This document shows, piece by piece, positions 57,360 to 64,000 of a stretch of 64,000 bases of DNA (position 1 is the stretch's first letter; each line of letters starts with the position of its first letter). A program made the translations under genes and the position numbers. Location of the stretch: contig OW804097.1 in NCBI GenBank assembly GCA_942159475.1, positions 34,484,298 through 34,548,297 on the forward strand, read 5' to 3'. The notes under the pieces are model-generated. The model ran no database searches. It was given only the letters and a program-made list of their open reading frames with translations, and was not told the origin of the DNA. The DNA is from Sthenelais limicola (taxonomy: Eukaryota; Annelida; Polychaeta; Phyllodocida; Sigalionidae).

Positions 57360-58519
57360 ATATTCAAAAGAACTTGTTGAGATGTACATCCAATCTGCGC
57401 AGTAAAAACACACCCACCCACCACACTTAATTCCGGCGCTAATGTAAACCAATTTCCGAATGTATTCCAAAGAAGACATGTTGCCTCGGGGTTTATAAAA
57501 TAGGGACAAAAAACAGCATCGGCCTTCAAGGTTAAATCCGAAACCAATTACTGAATTACATGAGGCAGTGGAGAATGGTTCTCATTCAGGGAGGACATGT
57601 ATGCTCAGTATTATTATTAAACAGCGACACCTGTCATGCTGCCCCATTATCACCTCATCTATGTGATGCTTTGAACAAGGTAGGGCGAGAATTGTAGTGT
57701 TGGATTCAGTTTAGTTTGTGTGTGTGAGGGGGGTTTGTTTCGGGTTGACGGGGGGGGGGGGGGGGTAGAGAAGGGGGAGGGGCTTTAGCATTGATTGACA
57801 TCTGGTGGAATAATTTAACACAAGGACAATCGCTGTTTATTATAATATGCAAACAGTGCTTATATCAGAGTGCAGTAAAATTTGTTATATGTAATTCCGG
57901 TATGGAATTTACCTTTAAAATATATACGTGTAGCCTAATATATGCATGAATGTATTATTTGTTTTAATATCAGTAATAAGGTTGCATTTCAGTTGATTCC
58001 AGTACATTTGTATTCAAGGTGATGCCATTTGAAACTCTCCTTACCCCTTGCTCCCCCCCCCCCCCCCCGCCCTCTTTGGTCTCCTCTTCCCCTACTTGAA
58101 GTGTGTGTCCGCCTTGAATGCTTTCATCATTTGCTGATTGCCAACATAGGCAAAGGCTTCTCTCTCCAGGTTTTGCATTTAATTTCACTTTCTTATGTCC
58201 ATCAGATGCTTCTCCCGACGCAAAGTAATCTCTTTCTTTTATATGTGCGCTTGGAAATTGTATGGATTCGGGAATGACGAGTACATTTTTACCCAGCTTC
58301 ATATGAATTCCATGTGTGTCATTTGATTTTTTAAACAATTCTTTTTTCGAACATAATTAATTAGTACAATATGAGGAGCAGTCTTTGCGTTTGGGTGTTA
58401 TTGTCAATCAACAAGTACGATCGAAATAACGATTCATTGTAATTTCAAAGTTACTTTCATCGGGTGAATGTTGTTAATACATGTATACGATTTATAGAGG
58501 CTTTTGACATAGAGGCATA
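57360..58519. other. Unique DNA with G18-type and C18-type homopolymers
   Basis: Homopolymer runs at about 57749-57766 (G) and 58052-58068 (C). No exon or repeat family was recognised. Confidence 0.45.
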
Positions 58520-58552
58520 CATGTGAGTGTTGTGGGTTCGAATACCGCTGTT
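58520..58552 (+). mobile_element. tRNA-like B-box remnant, interrupted by family B
   Basis: GTGGGTTCGAATACCGCTG resembles the B-box part of a tRNA-derived SINE. The sequence appears to resume after the family B copy at 58958. Confidence 0.4.
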
Positions 58553-58957
58553 AATTGTGATCCGTTTGAGGAAAATGAATCATAAGTCGCAAATATGAGA
58601 TATCACCATATTTGAAAAGAGGAGGTGAAGCTGTTTCCAATGATAGTAAACACAGGGACACCTAATAAATATTTCTATATTTTAAGTTTGATGTTTTTAT
58701 GTTTGAAAAAAAAGTTTGCAATGGATGGATAATTACCAGTAAAGGAACTAAATATACTCCATACGAAGGCCTTCAGAACTCAAGGATATATATATTTAAT
58801 TCAATGTACTGAAATTTGATACATAGATTCAAATGACCACAGGTGCTAAACCCCCGTAAAAATCAGAACATTCCAATAAAGAGATCTTCTCAAAAAACAA
58901 TTTGAAAAATATTAATTCTGCGACTTGTGACTCATTTTCTTGGAACACATTACAATT
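58553..58957 (+). mobile_element. Family B MITE, most complete copy (~405 bp)
   Basis: The ends are AATTGTGATCCGTTTGAGG and, read backwards, AATTGTAATGTGTTCCAAG; each continues into GAAAATGA[AG]TCAYAAGTCGC. It appears to be inserted in a SINE-like sequence that has a GGTTCGAATACC box at about 58534. Confidence 0.87.
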
Positions 58958-60378
58958 GGCGCCGCCGCCAACCCAGTGATATACTTGTTTATAGTACTAG
59001 GTTATCAAAGATCGGTCGGATGCATGTATGCCTTAAACTAATACATGTATTCGTAAGTGTTACTGTGCTTCCTCTCAGCAGTAGACATGTGGAAGTATAC
59101 TACTCCAGGATTTAGTGGAACAAAACAACTTTTATGGAGCTGAACGAAAGAGCCTTGTAGACCATCATACATCAGTACTCTTGAGTTCCTGACCAAACAA
59201 GATATGTCCCCTTTCTTTTCCCCAGCCAAATTGACTGTTATTTATTGGCCTAGCATTCCTATAAATGTCCTTGTTAACTTGACATATTACCAGCTCTCAA
59301 CTGGGCATTCGTTCTACAACTATGCGAGTAACTACATGCCCCCTTAGATCTAACCACCCTTTCAGGCCCTGTTATCGAGGGTTGAAACCTTTGATGAAGT
59401 CGCCATTGATCATATTATTTACGCCAAGCTCGCCGTATCTGCTCTGATATTTGGCCTGAAATAGGAGCCCAAGATAGCATTGGATCTATGAGATAATTCA
59501 GGACTTACGCAAAGGGCCCACAATGTGGTCTCATATCAAGTAAATTGGATGCATAATGCCGCCAGTTTTCGTATATAATGCCCAGGAAGTCAGCGACCCC
59601 AACATACAATACATTAGAGCATCGGACAATAGACAGGGCCAGGGGCACCTTACCGGAAGTGCTATGGATTATTCCCTCATAAATACTTAGCCTGTAACGA
59701 GCCTGGTGGACCAGCGCCCTAGCGGAGAGGAAATCCTAAAATAATAGGATAGTTCCACCTATTGTCTTGCTCTTTCCTTTTGTAATCCATTGACAATTCT
59801 CTCTGTTTCCCCTACAGCCGCTCTCTCTCTCTCTCTCTCTTTCTCTGTATTTATATATCTCCCTTTCCCTTCCCTTCGTCTCTCTTTTTCTTACTGTCCC
59901 TGAATCTGTTTCCCTCCCATATCTATATAATATAGATTTATGTGATCCTGTGTTTCATACATAATTACTTTCTACGTCTTTGTTGAAACGCTCTCTCCTT
60001 ATTCATTTATATCGTGATGTTATACTCTATATTCTTATCTTAACAGCGGTTCTGCTCATTCTCATTATCCCTCTTTTACCTGTCAACCTTGCAAAAACAT
60101 TCCTTTGTGTGTCGATATGCCATGCAGTTCAAGCTTGACTAATCATACAAAAATACTTTTCATGATCATAATTGTCCTCAGGAGGAGTTTGTTTCCACAA
60201 AACCACACATCTTTTTTTTGTGTTCAGCGATGGTTGTTTCCATTTTCCTGCCCATTGACAAAAAGTCAAATCATTAGAGCCGTTCACCTTGACCTTATTA
60301 AGGCCGATCGGACTCGTTGACATTTCATTGTCACGAAGACTCTATTAGCAGACGACATTCGTCAGAACGTCAGCCAAA
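58958..60378. other. Unique DNA, nothing recognised beyond a CT microsatellite
   Basis: (CT)n at about 59821-59842. No exon or repeat family could be supported. Confidence 0.45.
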
Positions 60379-60553
60379 TTGGCGCGCTTTTTGCTCTGTC
60401 GATGACAGGGTTCGGTGACCTTGAAGTGACCTCAAGCAATCACTCGGCGACGGTCGCGACCCCTGTTGGTGGCATTGAAGACCAGCAACATCCGGACATT
60501 TCTGCGGCTGCGCATGCGGGATCACATGGCGATCTTCTGGCATCCAAGATGGC
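60379..60553. promoter_or_regulatory. E2F-like, DR5, NRF1-like and YY1-like cluster
   Basis: TTGGCGCGC (about 60379) resembles an E2F site. TGACCT-TTGAAG spacing gives two minus-strand AGGTCA half-sites separated by exactly five bases (60416-60421 and 60427-60432), the classical DR5. TGCGCATGCG (60509-60518) and CCAAGATGGC (60544-60553) match NRF1 and YY1 cores. Open frames overlap in three frames without a recognisable protein. Confidence 0.42.
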
Positions 60554-60747
60554 TGACACTCGACAAAAAAGCCAGTGGCTTGGTCATCACTAACAAGATG
60601 ATGAAGATCTTTCCTCGCTGCGGTTTGACTCAAAGCCAGGGGGCTTCGTATGGTGTTTATGTGTAGCTTCGATTAAGTTCTTGAATGGATATGTTGGGAT
60701 TGTTTTGTGTGATTAGGACTATAGGAATACTTCTAGTATCACCTCAG

Positions 60748-61089
60748 AATAGGGGATTTGCAAGTCCGCCATCTTGAATCTTGATTCGCATGGAATTATG
60801 GGAGTTAAATATCAGAGTAAAGGCTATAAAGAAACATTGTATATTCTGCATGGAAGACTTATGAATATCACATTGTCATGTGTAATTCATGATATGCTAA
60901 AAAGAGTCTTTATCTTTCCCAGGATGCATCTGGATTCAATAGATCACTTAAGTGATCTATGCACTAGCATATTGACAAAATAGTCTGCCTACGCTTGATA
61001 CAAATTTTACTTATACTACTTGTTGAAGTGAATCCATCCCAGCATGCGCTGTTACAAACATGCGCAGTAGCACATGCAAATCCCCTATT
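60748..61089 (+). mobile_element. Family C MITE, diverged interior
   Basis: The ends are well preserved (AATAGGGGATTTGCAAGTCC … GCAAATCCCCTATT). The middle differs considerably from the other copies, suggesting an older or separate subfamily. Confidence 0.85.
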
Positions 61090-61942
61090 GCCACTTCTAG
61101 TGAATCCATCAGAATCCAATGATAATGGCATGTACTATGCCAGATGCACATCCCCTGTTCGCTGAAAACATCTTCTGGCTTGTTTTTCAATCGCTTTTAC
61201 AATTAAACCTTCGCTTTAAAATTTCAAACGATAAACAAAGAACCAATGCAGATACTTATGACCAACTGATTGTGCACATATTGGCTTCCATACAGAGGAA
61301 ACTATGGAGCCATTGGATAAAGCATCACTACTTTGTATTGCAAAAACTGAAGATATTCTAATCAATGTATGGATTTCCCTTTGATCAATCCCGCCAGCAG
61401 TAATAACTGGGCGTATCATATTTACATCTCAAATTAAGAGAGATGACGTAAGATGCAAGCGTTCGTTGCTTCGATTGATATGAGGCGAGGAGATAAGAGT
61501 TTTTAATCAGGTACTGCATATCTTGGATTAAATTTCATCCCCTGGTTGATGATATAGGTGAAAAACTCTCTCATAGCATCCCCTCCTCGTTATTCAGAAA
61601 ATAGGGCGTATCATTATGTAAAATGGCCGCTTTTTTGTATCACTTAGAATCAATTGTAATTTTGCTGTAAGGATTGTGGCGGTTTTATACTTTCAAAGGC
61701 AAATGGAAGAAGCTTGGGTTTAGTTCCAGCACACTTGTACTTCTACATTTGCCTTGCGCATGATCGTGCAACCTAATTCCTATAATTTCAAAAATGTGTT
61801 GGCCAAATAGTTTAACAATTATGGGACCGTCTCAGTTTGCTGTAAATCATACACATTATGAATCAAAATAACTATTTATCACATAAACCAAAAATGATAA
61901 TTTTCTATCTGTACGTAGTATTGCTTAAGAAATAAGGACCTT
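61090..61942. other. Unique AT-rich DNA, nothing recognised
   Basis: No exon, repeat family or motif cluster was seen. Confidence 0.45.
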
Positions 61943-62240
61943 TATTATACATGCATTGCTCTGAAAACAACGTATCTAGAGTAATTTACGCATAGTGCGT
62001 ATTTCACTAGTGATTTACGTGGGGTTGTCATGGCAACCAATCTGTTTATTTTACTAAGATTACTGGTGAAATTTAAATTCATGACTAAACTTTTTTCTAT
62101 TTTCATGATTGAAAGCATACATGTATGATTAATCTCCTAACTAACTCGTTGGTTTCAGTCGCTTAGAATATTGCACTCGCTGCTACGCAACCCGTGCAAT
62201 ATTCACACTCCTTCAACCAACTCGTTAGTTAACCTGTATA
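61943..62240 (+). mobile_element. Family I repeat, most complete copy
   Basis: It runs from TATTATACATGCATTGCTC to TTAGTTAACCTGTATA. Its right third is cruciform-like: GAATATTGCAC and GTGCAATATTC are perfect inverted arms, enclosed by the near-inverted AACTAACTCGTTGG and CCAACTCGTTAGTT. Confidence 0.88.
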
Positions 62241-62383
62241 TATTATAACATCATAATTAAAAACATACATTCTCTTTCCACCACTTTTCCCTTCATTTAT
62301 TCTCTTTTGACTATTATTAAGCATGAGTCCGGTCCAATATTGAGGCGGCTTAGCATGGGTCAAGACGCGGGTGATGACGACAC

Positions 62384-62403
62384 TGCCGCCGCCGCCGCCG
62401 CCG
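62384..62403. repeat. (GCC)n trinucleotide repeat
   Basis: Six to seven GCC units, inside a short GC-rich stretch after CATGGGTCAAGACGCGGG. A 130-codon frame spans it but shows no domain. Confidence 0.9.
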
Positions 62404-62940
62404 ACTCTTTGTTCTTTGTTCTTGCCATTTTGTGGATCTTTGCCATCTGTGGCCAGCAGAACCGGTGTATTGTGTATTGATTCGGGTCATATATTGGCCA
62501 ACCCTATCATCCAGCACATGGCCTCCTGGAGGCCTGTATTAATCTGGCTGTTTACTCGGATATCTGGCTCTTTCAGCTGGTCAGCCACCCCAGTGCTACC
62601 ACTGGCGCCTTGCCTCCCTCCACCCTCCCTGCTTAACAAACAGGGCAGTGGTCGAGGGGGGAAGGGTGGGGAGGGGGGAAGGGCACTCTGCCTGCCCTCC
62701 CCCACCCGACACCCTATGCCCGCTAAAATAATAATGATAAGTAACAATCAAAAAGAATCTTGATGCTTATAATCTGAATTCCATTACTTTCATGTGTATT
62801 AAGTTTATTTAAGCTAAATAGTAATGGTTATTACTATCATTTATTAATCATTCCCTCTCACACAATTAAGTAAAATTATTATCTTTTGACTATTTACTCT
62901 TATAGAGTTACCATGTCCCGACTTACATTAAATAGTATGT

Positions 62941-63177
62941 GGGTCAGATTTTCAGAAAATGTACAATTGACCTTCACCAATCCTCTCAAATAACCCACAT
63001 TTAAGACAAAAATAAGCTTCAAAATACAGTTTAACATAACAGAACGGATACTTTAAATCAATGCAATACCAAATATACTCAGATATTCCCGGTATTCATC
63101 CTTTTTCAGTTTATAATCTAGGAGAATTTCTTAAATGTGTAGAGCTGCCAAATGTACATTTTCAGAACATCTGACCC
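62941..63177 (-). mobile_element. Family A MITE, subfamily II
   Basis: The copy is 237 bp with both ends. The flanks ATGT and ACAT are complementary and not identical, which extends the inverted repeat outward by four bases. Confidence 0.93.
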
Positions 63178-63618
63178 ACATAGGGTGGTTCTTTGGGTTC
63201 AAACGACCCACCTAGGGAGGACTTTTGCTTTTTAATAAAACGGGGCTTATTTAGAGGGGGAATCTTGGAAACGAATAGATCGTTCACAAATAGACACAAG
63301 AGATAGGTAGGAAGCCTTGCAGGGGAGAAGAATCCATTAATCTAGATATACGTGCAGATCTAGAGTTTTATTTATGAAAGAAAAGGGGAATAAATGGCCA
63401 ATAACAAGATTGCATTATTCTCCTCCATCACTTCCTCTCATTCCCACCACTAACCGGGATCTCGCGATATCTCGTGCATGATCTCGAGATCCGGTGGTCC
63501 AAGTGCGACACTCAACTGGTATAAATTGGTGAATAAGTATCCAGACGCGAGGGGGCTGTATTTGAGACGTTGGTGTCGTGTATTTAGGTCTTGCCCTGTT
63601 GTGTGCAACGGTGTATAA

Positions 63619-63855
63619 GGGTCAGATTTTCGGAAAATGTACAATTGGCAGATGTACACATTTAGTAAATTCTGCTAAATTAGGCTGTAATTTGGTCAAT
63701 ACTATATGTGAATTTGAGTATATTCGGCATTGCATTGATTCTAGCGATCGGTTTGGTTAGGTTGAACTGTGTTTTGAACTTTATTTCCGTCTGAAATTTG
63801 GGTTATTTGAGAGAATCGGTGAAGGTGAGTTGTACATTTTCTGAAAATCTGACCC
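63619..63855 (+). mobile_element. Family A MITE, subfamily I
   Basis: The copy is 237 bp with both ends. The flanks ATAA and ATAT differ at one base. Confidence 0.93.
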
Positions 63856-64000
63856 ATATAGCAAGTCTTTAATATTCTACACTAAAGTACTGGAGAAAAC
63901 CCAGCTACAAAACTTCCGATAATAAAATAAGAACACGATAGAAAAATAAGCACGATAGAAAAATAAGTACATAATTGCGATGAATAGTTTCTGGTGCGAA

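Noticed and set aside
60402..60666. Overlapping open frames as a coding exon
   Set aside because: Three frames are open at once and none resembles a known protein; the DNA is better explained by the motif cluster.
1..64000. LTR retrotransposon, reverse transcriptase, transposase or viral genes
   Set aside because: No frame is long enough and no catalytic motif was recognised; all mobile elements seen are non-autonomous.

Overview
The window is about 64 kb of AT-rich, non-coding-dominated animal DNA. TATA/CCAAT promoter architecture, a spliced first exon with a consensus GTGAGT donor, tRNA-derived SINE pieces and a very high density of short inverted-repeat transposons point to an invertebrate metazoan, most likely marine. 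The sequence alone does not let me name the species or phylum. There are no bacterial operons, rRNA genes, CRISPR arrays or long open reading frames.

Gene content is minimal. The only coding feature I support is a first exon on the + strand (coding part 18229-18310). It encodes a secretory signal peptide and ends in a phase-1 splice donor. A CCAAT box (17675) and TATA box (17717) lie upstream, followed by a ~480 nt 5' UTR. No later exon was recognised, so 18311 to the right edge may be intron 1 or may hold exons I cannot see. I cannot identify the gene.

Most of the recognisable sequence is mobile elements. The dominant one (family A here) is a 235-bp MITE with ~28-bp terminal inverted repeats beginning GGGTCAGATTTTCAG and 4-bp target-site duplications. 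I count 36 two-ended copies plus 8 fragments or composites, in two sequence subfamilies and both orientations, covering roughly 13% of the window. Other families are: B (~405 bp MITE, five copies), C (~350 bp MITE whose ends carry YY1-like and NRF1-like motifs), D (200-224 bp foldback elements with 12-bp repeats in the arms and TAA duplications), E (~110 bp hairpin), F and G (one foldback copy each, TTA duplications), I (~290 bp, no clear TIR), M (old degenerate repeat), a non-LTR/SINE 3' tail (four copies, all +), and tRNA-derived SINE pieces. At 1535-3009 a TIR element holds a second TIR pair whose terminal motif has expanded into a 19-bp minisatellite.

Family A is absent from 25.16-36.92 kb, and 28.0-33.8 kb has no transposon family I recognise. 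This quiet zone holds several clusters of transcription-factor-like motifs: CRE/TATA/X-box at 25.97-26.05 kb, CATTGT plus AGGTCA clusters at 28.23-28.58 kb, a GC-rich CRE/AP-1/AGGTCA patch at 29.8-30.2 kb, NRF1-like sites at 35.77 kb and GTCACGTGAC/CCAAT at 36.1 kb. Further clusters lie at 40.65, 54.32-54.44, 55.93-56.14 and 60.38-60.55 kb. My inference is that the window is the 5' end and regulatory landscape of one gene (or the edges of a few genes) embedded in transposon-rich DNA.
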